64,000 bases of DNA from Pseudorhizobium banfieldiae. Its GTDB lineage: Bacteria; Pseudomonadota; Alphaproteobacteria; Rhizobiales; Rhizobiaceae. The translations under genes and the position numbers were made by a program. Positions 8,111-17,971 of the stretch are shown piece after piece (the first letter of the stretch is position 1; the number at the start of each line of letters is the position of its first letter). The notes below the pieces were generated by a model. That model saw only the letters and a list, made by a program, of their open reading frames with translations. It ran no database searches and was not told the DNA's origin. The DNA lies in assembly GCF_000967425.1 (NCBI RefSeq), contig NZ_FO082820.1, positions 434,001-498,000 on the forward strand. The letters are read 5' to 3'.

Positions 8111-9457
8111 ATGACCTCCGCAATTGACTCCCAGGACCTTCTTTCGCGCGCCGCCCAGTTGGTCGATCTTGCCAGGGCGGCCGGTGCCGATCAGGCGGAT
8201 GCCGTGGTTGTCCGCTCCCGCTCCCGCTCGGTCAGCGTGCGGCTTGGCAAGGTGGAGGGCACGGAGGCATCCGAAAGCGATGATTTCTCGCTGCGGGTCT
8301 TCGTGGGCAACCGTGTTGCAAGCGTCTCCGCCAATCCGGGCTTCGATGTAAAGGTTCTGGCGGAGCGTGCCGTCGCCATGGCTCGTGTATCACCCGAAGA
8401 TCCCTATGCCTGCCTTGCCGACGAAGCCGACCTGGCAAGAAGCTATCCCGATCTGCAACTGCTTGACGCGACGGACGTGCCGACTGAGGCATTGCGCGAG
8501 GCTGCGTTGGAGGCAGAGCAGGCGGCACTTGAAGTCTCTGGTGTCACCAACTCCTCTGGTGCAGGCGCCTCCGCAGGCATGGGCGGCCTTGTCCTCGCTA
8601 CGTCTCATGGCTTCTCCGGCAGCTACATGGCCAGCCGGTTCGGGCGCTCGGTGAGCGTCATTGCCGGTGAAGGCACCAAGATGGAGCGCGACTACGATTT
8701 CGACAGCCGGCTCTATTTCAAAGATCTCGACGAACCCCGCGTGATCGGCCGCAGGGCCGGCGAGCGCGCGGTCAAGCGGGTCAATCCGCGACAGGTGGAA
8801 ACCGGCAGCAATATCACCGTCGTGTTTGACCCGCGTATCGCCCGCGGCTTCGTTGGCCATATCGCCGGCGCGATCAATGGCGCGGCTGTGGCGCGCAAGA
8901 CGAGCTTCCTGCGTGACCGCATGGGCCAGCAGGTGCTGAAAACCGGCCTGAACATTACCGACGACCCTCTGGTGGTGCGCGGCTCCTCCTCGCGTCCGTT
9001 CGACGGCGAAGGGGTGTCCGGGAAGCGGCTGGTGATGATCGAGGACGGCGTGCTCAAGCACTGGTTCCTGTCGACGTCGACGGGCCGCGAGCTTGGCTTG
9101 CCGACGAACGGACGTGGCGTGCGTGGCGGGACATCCGTGACGCCCGCCTCCACGAACCTGGCGCTGGAGCCCGGCGAAGTCTCGCCGGAGGATCTGATCC
9201 GCAGCGTCGGCAACGGCTTCTATGTGACGGAGCTGATCGGCCAGGGCGTCAACATGATCACGGGTGAGTACAGCCGGGGCGCAAGCGGGTTCTGGATCGA
9301 AAACGGGGAACTCGCCTATCCGGTCTCGGAGGTTACGATCGCCTCCAACCTGAAGGACATGTTCATGCGCCTCACGCCTGCCAACGACATCGACCGCAAG
9401 TTCGGGATCGCCTCGCCCACCATCGCCATCGAGGGCATGACACTGGCGGGACGTTGA
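8111..9457 (+). CDS. pmbA: TldD/PmbA (TldE) family metalloprotease subunit
   Basis: 448-residue homologue of PmbA/TldE, the non-catalytic partner of TldD in a cytoplasmic protease involved in peptide antibiotic maturation and CcdA turnover in Escherichia coli. Recognisable blocks are VVVRSRSRSVSVRLGKVEGTE, LRVFVGNRVASVS, the central FDPRIARGFVGHIAGAINGAAVARKTSFL and C-terminal GVNMITGEYSRGASGFWIENGEL. TldD itself carries a HExxxH zinc site, which is absent here, supporting the PmbA assignment. ATG 8111 is preferred over in-frame codons upstream. cysQ starts 4 nt after the stop. Confidence 0.93.
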   Translation: MTSAIDSQDLLSRAAQLVDLARAAGADQADAVVVRSRSRSVSVRLGKVEGTEASESDDFSLRVFVGNRVASVSANPGFDVKVLAERAVAMARVSPEDPYACLADEADLARSYPDLQLLDATDVPTEALREAALEAEQAALEVSGVTNSSGAGASAGMGGLVLATSHGFSGSYMASRFGRSVSVIAGEGTKMERDYDFDSRLYFKDLDEPRVIGRRAGERAVKRVNPRQVETGSNITVVFDPRIARGFVGHIAGAINGAAVARKTSFLRDRMGQQVLKTGLNITDDPLVVRGSSSRPFDGEGVSGKRLVMIEDGVLKHWFLSTSTGRELGLPTNGRGVRGGTSVTPASTNLALEPGEVSPEDLIRSVGNGFYVTELIGQGVNMITGEYSRGASGFWIENGELAYPVSEVTIASNLKDMFMRLTPANDIDRKFGIASPTIAIEGMTLAGR

Positions 9458-9461
9458 TCCG

Positions 9462-10268
9462 ATGGAGAGCGGGCAGCACGATTGGCAGGCCGACCTTGAA
9501 CTTATCCGCCGGGCCGCCACCGAGGCTGGCGAGGTGGCGCACTCCTTCTTCGGACGATCCCCCGAGGTCTGGTGGAAGAACGAGGGACGCTCACCTGTCA
9601 GCGCTGCCGACTTTGCCGCCAACGAGCGCCTGGAAAAACTGCTGATCACCGCACGGCCGCACTATGGTTGGCTCTCCGAGGAGACCGACGACGACAATGC
9701 GCGGCTTTCCCACGAGACGCTGTTCGTGGTCGATCCGATCGATGGCACGCGTGCCTTCATTGCCGGCGAGCGGACATGGTGCGTGTCCGTCGCAGTCGTT
9801 CATCAGGGAAGACCTGTCGCCGGCGTCCTCGTCGCTCCGGCGCTAGACGAGGAATTCTACGCCTGTCTCGACGGGCCGGCGCTCATGAATGGCGGCCTGA
9901 TATCGGTATCCCATCCGGATCCGTCCCTGCCGCTCACGCTGGCCATCGCGGAAGACCTGCTGCGCAAGCTTCCAGCAGCGCAGACGCAGGCGGTTCGCCG
10001 AGTGCGCCATGTCCCGTCGCTTGCCTACCGGCTGGCGCTGACCGCCGACGGGAGAATCGATGGGACGATCGTCAAGAAGAACTCCCATGATTGGGATCTG
10101 GCGGCGGCAGACATCATTCTCCAGCGCGCGGGCGGGAAATTGCTCGATAGCGCGGGCCATCCTCTCGTCTACAATCGCCAAAGCGTGAAGCACGGAATGC
10201 TCTACGCCGGCACCGGCCCCGCACTGGACAAGCTGTCCAGGTTCATGCCAGACGAACCGACAGATTGA
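9462..10268 (+). CDS. cysQ: Inositol monophosphatase family protein, CysQ-like 3'(2'),5'-bisphosphate nucleotidase
   Basis: 268-residue Mg2+-dependent phosphatase. It has the family signatures WLSEETDDD (metal-binding Glu-Glu), DPIDGTRAFI (metal ligands) and the C-terminal HDWDLAAADIILQRAGG. Family members dephosphorylate PAP/PAPS in sulfur metabolism or inositol phosphates; sequence alone does not settle which. Here the gene sits in a cluster with pmbA, DUF4170, waaA and lpxK, an order I associate with rhizobia. Start at ATG 9462, 4 nt after pmbA. Confidence 0.88.
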   Translation: MESGQHDWQADLELIRRAATEAGEVAHSFFGRSPEVWWKNEGRSPVSAADFAANERLEKLLITARPHYGWLSEETDDDNARLSHETLFVVDPIDGTRAFIAGERTWCVSVAVVHQGRPVAGVLVAPALDEEFYACLDGPALMNGGLISVSHPDPSLPLTLAIAEDLLRKLPAAQTQAVRRVRHVPSLAYRLALTADGRIDGTIVKKNSHDWDLAAADIILQRAGGKLLDSAGHPLVYNRQSVKHGMLYAGTGPALDKLSRFMPDEPTD

Positions 10269-10327
10269 CGTTTTTTCCTGGATGCCTATGAGACATGTCC
10301 GGGGGGAATGAACTGAAGGGACTGACC

Positions 10328-10567
10328 ATGCCGGAAACCGAAAAGAAGCAACTCCTGCACCTCGTGTTCGGGGGTGAACTGTCCAGCCTCGAGGGCGTAC
10401 AGTTCAAGGATCTCAGCAATCTCGACATCGTCGGCATCTTTCCCGACTATGCCAGTGCTCTCACCGCATGGCGGTCGAAGGCGCAGCAGACTGTGGATAA
10501 CGCCGAGATGCGCTACTTCATCGTCCACATGCACAAGCTTCTCGAGCCGGAAGCCAAGGGCGCATAG
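10328..10567 (+). CDS. DUF4170 domain protein
   Basis: 79-residue small protein with the compact profile of the DUF4170 family: LLHLVFGGEL, then FKDLSNLDIVGIFPDYASALTAWRSKAQQTVD, then RYFIVHMHKLLEP. Soluble, with no signal or membrane segment. Function unknown; it lies between a CysQ-like phosphatase and waaA, so a role linked to lipid A/Kdo metabolism is a guess from context only. ATG 10328 is preferred to an upstream GTG/ATG because a GAAGGGA element precedes it at about 10315. Confidence 0.85.
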   Translation: MPETEKKQLLHLVFGGELSSLEGVQFKDLSNLDIVGIFPDYASALTAWRSKAQQTVDNAEMRYFIVHMHKLLEPEAKGA

Positions 10568-10670
10568 CCTGCAAAGCAGGGGATATCCGGTCGCAGCGGC
10601 TGGATGCGGCACCCGTTCTGCTTCATGGTTGCCCGGCGCTATTTTGACGTATTTGTAACCGAGTAGATGA

Positions 10671-12053
10671 GTGCTGGCCGAGCGGAGGATTTTCCACATC
10701 AGCGGACATGAGCGGCGATCGAGGACGGGCGCGATACGCAAGGGTTTGGCGCGTCTGGCGCTGACCGGCTATCGCGTGGCCGGAATTCTCGTCTATCCGC
10801 TCGCTGGCCCGTTTCTCGCCTATAGAAGCTGGAAGGGCAAGGAAGACCGTTTGCGTCGCTCAGAGCGGCTTGGCTATGCGAGCCAGCCCCGGCCTCGTGG
10901 TCCGCTCGTCTGGGCCCATTCCGCCAGTGTCGGGGAAACGCTTGCGCTGATCCCATTGCTGTGCGAACTCGGGCGGCGCGACATTCACGTGCTTCTGACC
11001 ACCGGAACGGTGACGTCGGCGGAACTCGTCAGCAACCGGTTGGGGGATCAGGTCATCCACCAGTACGTGCCGCTGGACCTGAAGTTCTCGATGAAGCGGT
11101 TCGTTTCCTACTGGCGGCCGGACGCCTGCATCACTGCCGAGTCGGAGATATGGCCGACAACTCTTCTTGAACTTCATCGCCGCAAGATCCCGCAGATCAC
11201 CGTCAATGCGCGCATCTCCGACCGCTCGTTCGAGCGCTGGCAGCGTCATGACACGATCGCGGAAGCTCTCTTCGGGAAGATGTCGCTCGTCGTCGCGCAA
11301 TCGGACCTCGATGCGGAGCGGTTCAGGGATCTGGGCGCATGGCCGGTTCTCGTCTCCGGAAACCTGAAGGGCGACACGGATCCGCCGCCCTGCGATCCTG
11401 CTGCGCTGCAGCGCTATCGTGAGGAGATCGGCGAGCGCAAGACTTGGGCCGCCATCTCCACCTTCGAGGGCGAGGAGAAGGCCGTCGCCGGCATTCACAA
11501 GGCGCTCATGCCGCGAAACGGGCAGTTGACGATCATCGTGCCACGCCATCCGGAGCGGTCGGATGCGATCGAGGACATGTTGAAGACCCAAGGCCTGGTG
11601 GTGGCGAGGCGTTCCCGCAATGATCCCATCACTCCCGAGACGGACATCTTCCTGGGCGACACCATGGGCGAAATGGGTCTTTATCTCCGCTTGACGGAAC
11701 TGGCTTTCGTCGGACGGTCACTGACCGGGGAGGGCGGGCAAAACCCGCTGGAACCTGCGATGCTCGGCTGTGCCGTTCTTTCGGGAAGTCACGTCCAGAA
11801 CTTCCGCGACGCCTACGCCAATCTCGCCCGCAAGGGTGGCGCCCGGCTGATCCGCGATGTGGAGATGCTGGCAAAGGCCGTCCATTACCTCCTGTCCAAC
11901 GATGTCGCCCGCCGCAAGATGATCGATGCGGGCCAGGAGACCATCAACGAGATGCGGGGGGCTCTTTCGGTGACCGTGAAGGCGCTCGAGCCCTATATCA
12001 ACCCGCTGACTGTGACAGCCCGGCTGCAGCCGAAGAGCGCGACCGCCCGATGA
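10671..12053 (+). CDS. waaA: 3-deoxy-D-manno-octulosonic acid (Kdo) transferase WaaA
   Basis: Inner-membrane-associated GT30 glycosyltransferase that adds Kdo from CMP-Kdo to lipid IVA, the first step of LPS core assembly. Evidence: N-terminal hydrophobic anchor (RVAGILVYPLAGPFL), then the acceptor-side motifs WAHSASVGE and TESEIWPTTLLE, ARISDRS, and the C-terminal CMP-Kdo half with STFEGEE, VPRHPER and LTGEGGQNPLEPAMLG. The N-terminal start is uncertain: the only in-frame start before the anchor is GTG 10671, which lacks a good ribosome-binding site. It overlaps the next gene by 4 nt (ATGA). Confidence 0.93.
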   Translation: MLAERRIFHISGHERRSRTGAIRKGLARLALTGYRVAGILVYPLAGPFLAYRSWKGKEDRLRRSERLGYASQPRPRGPLVWAHSASVGETLALIPLLCELGRRDIHVLLTTGTVTSAELVSNRLGDQVIHQYVPLDLKFSMKRFVSYWRPDACITAESEIWPTTLLELHRRKIPQITVNARISDRSFERWQRHDTIAEALFGKMSLVVAQSDLDAERFRDLGAWPVLVSGNLKGDTDPPPCDPAALQRYREEIGERKTWAAISTFEGEEKAVAGIHKALMPRNGQLTIIVPRHPERSDAIEDMLKTQGLVVARRSRNDPITPETDIFLGDTMGEMGLYLRLTELAFVGRSLTGEGGQNPLEPAMLGCAVLSGSHVQNFRDAYANLARKGGARLIRDVEMLAKAVHYLLSNDVARRKMIDAGQETINEMRGALSVTVKALEPYINPLTVTARLQPKSATAR

Positions 12054-12766
12054 CCGGAGGGCGGTTTCCCGGGATCGCCGGCATTCTGTTCGACAAGGAC
12101 GGCACCCTGATCCGCTACGATGAAAGCTGGGGCCCGGTAAACCGGGAGGCTGCAAGGATCGCGTCAGCCGGTGATGCCGATCTGGAGCCGCGGCTTCTGC
12201 TTGCCGCCGGCATGGATCCCGTGTCCGGCCAGACCCGCGCAGACAGCCTGTTGGCAGCCGGCAATGCGGCCGAGATTGCACTTGGTTTTGCCGCGGCGGG
12301 TTCCCCAATCGATGCGGCGGAATTGACGGTTCTTCTCGACGACCTGTTCGTACGGGCAGTGGAGTATGCTGTGCCCGTCACGGATATGCGGGTGTTGTTC
12401 CGAAGGCTGAAGGCGCAGGGACTGAAGATCGGCATCGCCTCCAGCGACAATGAATCCTCGATCCGGCGCACGGCTGCACGGTTCGAGATCGATGGCTGGG
12501 TGGATTTCGTCGCCGGTTACGACAGCGGCTTCGGGACCAAGCCGGAGCCCGGAATGCTGCTCGGCTTTTGTGAGTCCACCGGGCTTGAGCCGCGGCAGGT
12601 GGCCATGGTGGGAGACAATGCCCACGACCTCCACATGGGGCACGCCGCCGGCGCCGGACTGAAGGTCGGCGTCCTTACCGGAACCGGTACACGCGAAACT
12701 CTCGCGGCACTGGCCGATATCTGCATCGATGACATCACGGTCCTGCAGAGCCTTCTGCAGGGTTAG
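12050..12766 (+). CDS. HAD family hydrolase, phosphoglycolate-phosphatase-like
   Basis: 238-residue haloacid dehalogenase superfamily phosphatase. Motif I FDKDGTLI (nucleophile and acid/base Asp), motif II IASSDNES, motif III Lys in GTKPEPGM, and motif IV VGDNAHDLHMG are all present, with an alpha-helical cap between motifs I and II (Gph/PGPase subgroup). The substrate cannot be assigned. It is translationally coupled to waaA (4-nt overlap) and followed by lpxK, so it may serve lipopolysaccharide precursor metabolism, but this is inferred from position. Confidence 0.87.
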   Translation: MTGGRFPGIAGILFDKDGTLIRYDESWGPVNREAARIASAGDADLEPRLLLAAGMDPVSGQTRADSLLAAGNAAEIALGFAAAGSPIDAAELTVLLDDLFVRAVEYAVPVTDMRVLFRRLKAQGLKIGIASSDNESSIRRTAARFEIDGWVDFVAGYDSGFGTKPEPGMLLGFCESTGLEPRQVAMVGDNAHDLHMGHAAGAGLKVGVLTGTGTRETLAALADICIDDITVLQSLLQG

Positions 12767-12844
12767 TGGTCCGTCGCCGGGCTTGCCTTTTTCCTGCGGT
12801 TCCCGTTTCAGTGCCGAGAGACCGTGAATTTGGGAGTCTTGCGT

Positions 12845-13906
12845 ATGGTTTCGGAAGCGCCGCCGTTCTGGTGGACCAAGGCGGACTGGCGGGCATGGGC
12901 GCTCGCTCCCGTCTCCTATGTCTATGGCCGGGTGGCAGGAGGCCGGATGGCGAGCGGGGGTCGCGCAAGTGTGCCCGCACCGGTTCTATGTGTCGGTAAC
13001 TTCACCGTGGGCGGCGCTGGAAAGACTCCGACTGCTCTCGCACTTGCCGTTGCCGCCCGGGAAAAGGGGTACAAGCCGGGCTTCCTGAGCCGTGGATATG
13101 GTGGCTCGCTGGACGTAACGACCCTTGTCGATGTTGAGCATCACAAGGCGGCGGCCGTCGGCGACGAGGCGCTTCTGCTGGCTCGCGTCGCGACGACCGT
13201 CGTCTCGCGCCGACGCGTTGACGGTGCTCGGAAGCTGATCGCCGAAGGCGTCGATCTCATCATTATGGATGACGGCTTCCAGAGCGCGCGCTTGCGCCTG
13301 GATTTCGCCCTCATCGTTATCGACAGCGTGCGTGGTATCGGCAACGGGCATCTCGTCCCCGGCGGTCCAGTTCGTGCTCCCATTGCGGAGCAGATGCGCC
13401 ACCTTTCAGCGATCCTGAAGGTCGGCAACGGAGACGCCGCCGATCACCTTGTTCGCCAGGCGGCGAGAGCCGGCAAACCGGTCTATGTCGCGGCGCTCAA
13501 GGCCCGGCCCTTGGCCGAGTTGAAGGACAAGCCGGTGCTTGCCTTCGCGGGCATAGCGGATCCGGAGAAGTTTTACCGTACGGTGGAAGCCCTTCAGGCG
13601 CGCATCGTCGTCAAACAGTCCTTCACAGATCATCATTATTTCGGCGATGATGAACTGGCCGACCTGCTGCGAGAGGCGGATCGAGAGGGCTTGGTTCCGG
13701 TGACGACGGCCAAGGACGCTGCACGGCTTGTCGGTTTGCACGGAGCAGCTGAAACCCTGCTGAAGAAGGTGCAGATCGTGGAGGTGGACATGACCTTCGA
13801 TGATCCGAATGCGCCGGGCAAGATTATCGATCTTGCGGTAGCAAATTACCAGCGCAGGCGTTTGCAGGAGAGCCGGCAGAAAGATCAGCAGGCTCCTCAG
13901 CCCTGA
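12845..13906 (+). CDS. lpxK: Tetraacyldisaccharide 4'-kinase LpxK
   Basis: 353-residue kinase that phosphorylates the 4' position of the lipid A disaccharide-1-phosphate to give lipid IVA, the substrate of WaaA. It has the N-terminal membrane-proximal segment [23 protein letters not shown], a Walker A variant [19 protein letters not shown], and MDDGFQ (catalytic Asp region). ATG 12845 is preceded by GGGAG at a good distance. The end overlaps the convergent DUF2093 gene by 10 nt. Together with waaA it forms a lipid A/Kdo pair. Confidence 0.95.
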   Translation: MVSEAPPFWWTKADWRAWALAPVSYVYGRVAGGRMASGGRASVPAPVLCVGNFTVGGAGKTPTALALAVAAREKGYKPGFLSRGYGGSLDVTTLVDVEHHKAAAVGDEALLLARVATTVVSRRRVDGARKLIAEGVDLIIMDDGFQSARLRLDFALIVIDSVRGIGNGHLVPGGPVRAPIAEQMRHLSAILKVGNGDAADHLVRQAARAGKPVYVAALKARPLAELKDKPVLAFAGIADPEKFYRTVEALQARIVVKQSFTDHHYFGDDELADLLREADREGLVPVTTAKDAARLVGLHGAAETLLKKVQIVEVDMTFDDPNAPGKIIDLAVANYQRRRLQESRQKDQQAPQP

Positions 13907-14133
13907 GGAGCCTGGACCGGAAGCGCGCCGGCGCGCTTGTCCGCTTCCAGCGACGCTGCGGCGTCCACATATGCCTCCTGACGGGCGACGCTCCAGTAGC
14001 GAAGTTCGTCGAGGGGTATGGGCCTGCCCGTCATTGCGCAGACGACATAGGCGCCGGACGTGAGAATCTGGTAGTCGCCGTCCAGGTAACGGATTTTCGC
14101 CTCCCGGCTTCCGCTTCCTTCGAACCGGTTCAT
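13897..14133 (-). CDS. DUF2093 domain protein
   Basis: 78-residue small protein of the DUF2093 family, recognised by the block [45 protein letters not shown]. The family is almost confined to alphaproteobacteria and has no known function. The single domain occupies nearly the whole protein. The start at 14133 has a well-spaced CAGGAG, whereas the longer in-frame start at 14154 does not. It lies downstream of mutL on the same strand, 60 nt away, and could be co-transcribed. Confidence 0.87.
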   Translation of the reverse strand: MNRFEGSGSREAKIRYLDGDYQILTSGAYVVCAMTGRPIPLDELRYWSVARQEAYVDAAASLEADKRAGALPVQAPQG

Positions 14134-14193
14134 CTTGAGTCTCCTGCGGAACATCGTCTCTGCTCTACCGCGCAGATGGGTGAAGCGCCACCC

Positions 14194-16005
14194 TCAACTG
14201 CGCCCGAACAGGCGTTCGATGTCGGATAGCTTGAGTTCGATATAGGTCGGGCGGCCGTGATTGCACTGGCCGGAGCCCGGCGTCGATTCCATTTGCCTCA
14301 GAAGCGCGTTCATCTCTTCTGGTCTCAACCGGCGTCCAGACCGGACGGAACCGTGACAGGCCATCGTCGCGGCGACGTTCTCGAGCTTGCTCCTGAGACC
14401 CCCGGCGGTATTCCATTCGGCGATCTCGTCGGCGAGGTCGCGCACCAGAAGGCCTGCGTCGATCTCTCCAAGCATGGCCGGCGTCTCCCGCACCGCGACA
14501 GCACCCGGGCCGAACCGCTCGATTGCCAGCCCGAACCTGTCGAGGTCGCGTGCGTGAGCCATCAGCCGATCACAATCTTCCTCGGCAAGGTCGACGATCT
14601 CCGGGATCAGCAGCGACTGGGAGGCAAGTCGGCCGGTGTCCAGGGCCTTGCGCATTTCTTCGAAAACAAGCCGCTCATGAGCGGCATGCTGGTCCACGAT
14701 GACGAGGCCATCATCCGTTTGAGAAACGATGTAGTTCTCATGTAGCTGGGCCCGGGCTGCGCCCAGCCGGTGATTTGCGAATGAGATCGGCGAAACCGTG
14801 TTTTCTGCGCGAGAAATTGCTTCCGACTGGTCCGGGGCGTCGGTGCGTCCGGAAGGCACGGTCAGGCTGTCGAATGCAGCCTGCTGCCCCTCCGAGAATC
14901 CACGGGCTTCCGCGAGCGGTCGTGAGGGGGACTGATCCGCCTGCCACGGTGCCCTCGGCTGGTCAGTGCCGGTCCTGAATGCCCGCATGAGACCGTGACC
15001 ACCCGTCGTCGATGCGCGGCTGCCTTCTCGTACGAGCGCCTCGCGGATCGCACCGACGATGAGCCCGCGAACCAGACCCGGGTCACGGAAACGGACGTCT
15101 GCCTTGGCCGGATGAACATTGACGTCCACGAAGGCTGGATCGAGATGGATGGAAAGAACCGCGACCGGGTATCGGCCTGACGGTACAGTTTCGGCATAGG
15201 CACCGCGGATTGCAGATAGGATCAGTTTGTCCTGGACGGGGCGACCGTTGACGAACGCGTACTGGTGGGCGGAATTGCCGCGGTTGAACGTCGGCACGCC
15301 GGCGAAGCCCGTCAGTGATACGTCCGCGCGCTCCGCGTCGATCTGGATCGCGTTGTCGCGGAATTCAGGGCCGAGGATTTGCGCGATGCGGGCCAACTGA
15401 TCGTCGCCCGTTGCAGACAGCTCGAGGGTCGAGCGATCCGGCCCGGAGAGGACGAAACGGACCGACGGAAACGCGATCGCCATCCGCTTTACCATTTCGG
15501 TAATCGCCGCTGCCTCGGCACGTTCGGATTTCAGGAACTTGAGGCGGGCGGGTGTCGCAAAGAACAGGTCGCGAACCTCGACCACCGTGCCGGTATTGGC
15601 TGCGGCCGGTCGTACTGACGACATCCGTCCTCCTGCGACCGTCACCTGCGCGCCTTCGGGATCGCCCTGTCGGCGGCTGGTGATCGTGAGCTTGGCAACC
15701 GAGCCGATGGACGGAAGCGCCTCTCCGCGAAAGCCGAGCGTGCGGATGTCGTCGAGAGTGTCGCTGATCTTCGAGGTACAGTGGCGCCTTACCGCCAGGT
15801 CAAGATCCGCCGCATCCATGCCGCATCCATTGTCGGTGATGCGCACCAGGCTCTTTCCACCGCCGGCAGTAGCGATCTCGATACGGGTTGCACCGGCGTC
15901 GATTGCGTTTTCGATCAGTTCCTTCGCTGCACTGGCGGGACGTTCGATGACTTCGCCTGCAGCGATTTGGTTGATCAGTGTTTCTGGAAGCTGTTTGACG
16001 GGCAT
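14194..16005 (-). CDS. mutL: DNA mismatch repair protein MutL
   Basis: 603-residue GHKL ATPase that couples MutS mismatch recognition to strand removal. N-terminal ATPase motifs: [33 protein letters not shown]. The C-terminal dimerisation domain carries [13 protein letters not shown], which fits the DQHA(x2)E(x4)E metal site of endonuclease-type MutL, plus ACHG and CNHGRP elements. This differs from the E. coli MutL/MutH system and fits organisms without MutH. ATG 16005 (MPVKQL) gives the standard N-terminus; the upstream in-frame start adds 15 non-family residues. Confidence 0.96.
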   Translation of the reverse strand: MPVKQLPETLINQIAAGEVIERPASAAKELIENAIDAGATRIEIATAGGGKSLVRITDNGCGMDAADLDLAVRRHCTSKISDTLDDIRTLGFRGEALPSIGSVAKLTITSRRQGDPEGAQVTVAGGRMSSVRPAAANTGTVVEVRDLFFATPARLKFLKSERAEAAAITEMVKRMAIAFPSVRFVLSGPDRSTLELSATGDDQLARIAQILGPEFRDNAIQIDAERADVSLTGFAGVPTFNRGNSAHQYAFVNGRPVQDKLILSAIRGAYAETVPSGRYPVAVLSIHLDPAFVDVNVHPAKADVRFRDPGLVRGLIVGAIREALVREGSRASTTGGHGLMRAFRTGTDQPRAPWQADQSPSRPLAEARGFSEGQQAAFDSLTVPSGRTDAPDQSEAISRAENTVSPISFANHRLGAARAQLHENYIVSQTDDGLVIVDQHAAHERLVFEEMRKALDTGRLASQSLLIPEIVDLAEEDCDRLMAHARDLDRFGLAIERFGPGAVAVRETPAMLGEIDAGLLVRDLADEIAEWNTAGGLRSKLENVAATMACHGSVRSGRRLRPEEMNALLRQMESTPGSGQCNHGRPTYIELKLSDIERLFGRS

Positions 16006-16125
16006 TGCCCTATAATTCCGGATTCGGTGAAGCTTGAGAAGCCCCAACACCCCTATGATTAAACGGGCCTTAAGCTTATCGCCGTAAAATAAAGCCTGGG
16101 TGCAGAAATCTGCCAGGCTCCAGGG

Positions 16126-17922
16126 ATGTCAGGCGACGGAGGCGGGCAGATCGTCGAAAAGCAGGGTACCCCAAAGCCGGCAAGGCTCAAAAGGACTATG
16201 AGGAAGACCCGGGCTGGTGGAGACACAGGACAGAGAAGATCGGCAGGGACTGAGCCAGACCCGGCGAGAGAGCCGATGACGCATAGCGGCATCCTGACAG
16301 ATCCCACCATTGCAGACCTCGCTATCGATCTTCTGTGCGACGGCCTGCAGGCGGCGGTACTTATCTACGACCGTAGCGATCAGCTTGTCTACGCCGGTGG
16401 CCAGTTGCAACTGCTTGCTCCCCTGCCGGCGAGTTCATTGACGCCGGGCGCCCGCCTTCGCGATGTCGTGGCGGCCCTTTTCGATGCCGGGGGCGAGGCC
16501 GGTAGCCATGCCCATGCACAGCCACGCTCCCTGCGTGAAAGCTGGATCGCCGACAAGATTGCCTCCCTGTGGCGCGAGCGCGCCGAACATGTCGAGCAAA
16601 GAGGGCCGGATCGCTGGCTACACTATTCCAAACGTCGTTTCCCCAACGGCTACGGCGTCTGCGTCGTTCGGGACATTTCGGAACAGAAGAAGCGCGAGGA
16701 GCAGTGGAAAGCTGTCGGTGAGCGAATGGAGTTGGCCGAACAGGTTCTCGACAAGCTTCCATTTCCCGTTTCGATCAAATCGAGCGACATGGTCTATGTC
16801 ACGGTCAACCAGTCGTTCTGCAAGATTGTCGGGCGCTCTCCCGAAGAACTCATTGGCCGTAAAGCATGTGAGGTGTTCGATCCGGTGGTCGCCGGCCGCA
16901 TCGAAGCCGCCGATCGGCAGATCATCAGGAAGGGTATTTCGGTGACCTCGCCGGAACTCCTCATAGGCAAGGACGGCGACCACGTGAAGACGATCGTCAG
17001 GAAGTTCAGGATTGGGAAGCCGGGTCGCTATCAGGTGGTAGCGGCGTTGGAGGACCTGTCGGGGCTAGTGCCGGAGTGGATCGGATCCACGGTGAGGAAA
17101 CCTGCTCGCAGGGTTCAGCTTGGCCAGCACGGCATGTCCCTGCAGGATCTGAGGGGGCGAAACGTGCTGGTCGTGACAACCGAGCAAGATGCGTCCGACC
17201 TGCTGCCGCAGTCCATTGCCAAGCTGGGCGCCGAGGCCGTGGTCGTAGGAAGCGCCGAGGAGCTCGAACTTTTTCTCTCTGTCTCCGAAGATCTAGGCGT
17301 TGTTATCGATCTCGTCCTGGTTCTTGCCGAGAAGAGCCTACTGGCTGCATGTACGACGTTGACCGAGGCGTTTCAGGTTCCGCTCGTGGTGCTGGATCGT
17401 AGCCGTACAGGCCAGGGCCTGCATGCGCTGGTTAGCGAAATTTTCACGCAGGAAGCTGACGACGAAGTGGTCAAGGACGCTCAAGCCGCAGCCGCCCCCG
17501 GCTTGCTCGACGTGCTTGTTGCCGAGGACAATGCCGTCAACCAGATCGTATTTTCGCAGATACTTGAAGGGCTGGGCTATCGCTACAGCATCGCGGCGGA
17601 TGGTGAGGAGGCGGTCCGGCTATGGAAGGAACATAAGCCGCGGCTCGTACTGATGGACATTACGCTGCCGAAGATCAACGGCTTCGATGCCTGCCGGCAG
17701 ATCCGCGAGGTTGAGGGACGCGGTAGTCCCACTCCCATCATTGGAGTTCTGGCGCAGCCATTCGATCGTGACCGCGAACAATGCTTTCTATCGGGGATGG
17801 ATGACGTGATCCTGAAGCCCATCAGTCCGGAAATGCTGGAGTCCGTTCTTCTCACGTATTTGCAGGAACGCGACGTGATCGAGAGGCGGAAATCTGCACC
17901 TGAAGGAAGGCGGGTTTGTTAA
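16126..17922 (+). CDS. PAS-domain protein with degenerate and intact receiver domains, no kinase
   Basis: 598-residue cytoplasmic signalling protein (548 if ATG 16276, MTHSGIL, is the start, which is preceded by GAGAGAG and removes a basic, non-conserved leader). Segments: PAS-like region about 60-190 ending [13 protein letters not shown]; second PAS about 205-320 ([34 protein letters not shown]); a receiver-like fold about 345-450 ([17 protein letters not shown]) lacking the acidic pocket and phospho-Asp; and an intact C-terminal receiver about 460-590 ([11 protein letters not shown], phospho-Asp511 in LMDITLP, Lys in LKPISPE). There is no histidine kinase H-box or ATPase domain, unlike hybrid kinases of this layout. 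It is followed 49 nt later by the GGDEF-EAL gene. Confidence 0.8.
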   Translation: MSGDGGGQIVEKQGTPKPARLKRTMRKTRAGGDTGQRRSAGTEPDPAREPMTHSGILTDPTIADLAIDLLCDGLQAAVLIYDRSDQLVYAGGQLQLLAPLPASSLTPGARLRDVVAALFDAGGEAGSHAHAQPRSLRESWIADKIASLWRERAEHVEQRGPDRWLHYSKRRFPNGYGVCVVRDISEQKKREEQWKAVGERMELAEQVLDKLPFPVSIKSSDMVYVTVNQSFCKIVGRSPEELIGRKACEVFDPVVAGRIEAADRQIIRKGISVTSPELLIGKDGDHVKTIVRKFRIGKPGRYQVVAALEDLSGLVPEWIGSTVRKPARRVQLGQHGMSLQDLRGRNVLVVTTEQDASDLLPQSIAKLGAEAVVVGSAEELELFLSVSEDLGVVIDLVLVLAEKSLLAACTTLTEAFQVPLVVLDRSRTGQGLHALVSEIFTQEADDEVVKDAQAAAAPGLLDVLVAEDNAVNQIVFSQILEGLGYRYSIAADGEEAVRLWKEHKPRLVLMDITLPKINGFDACRQIREVEGRGSPTPIIGVLAQPFDRDREQCFLSGMDDVILKPISPEMLESVLLTYLQERDVIERRKSAPEGRRVC

Positions 17923-17971
17923 GGTTTCTGTCGCATCTTGCCCGAATGTATACAGAGTATCGGGTTTTCGC

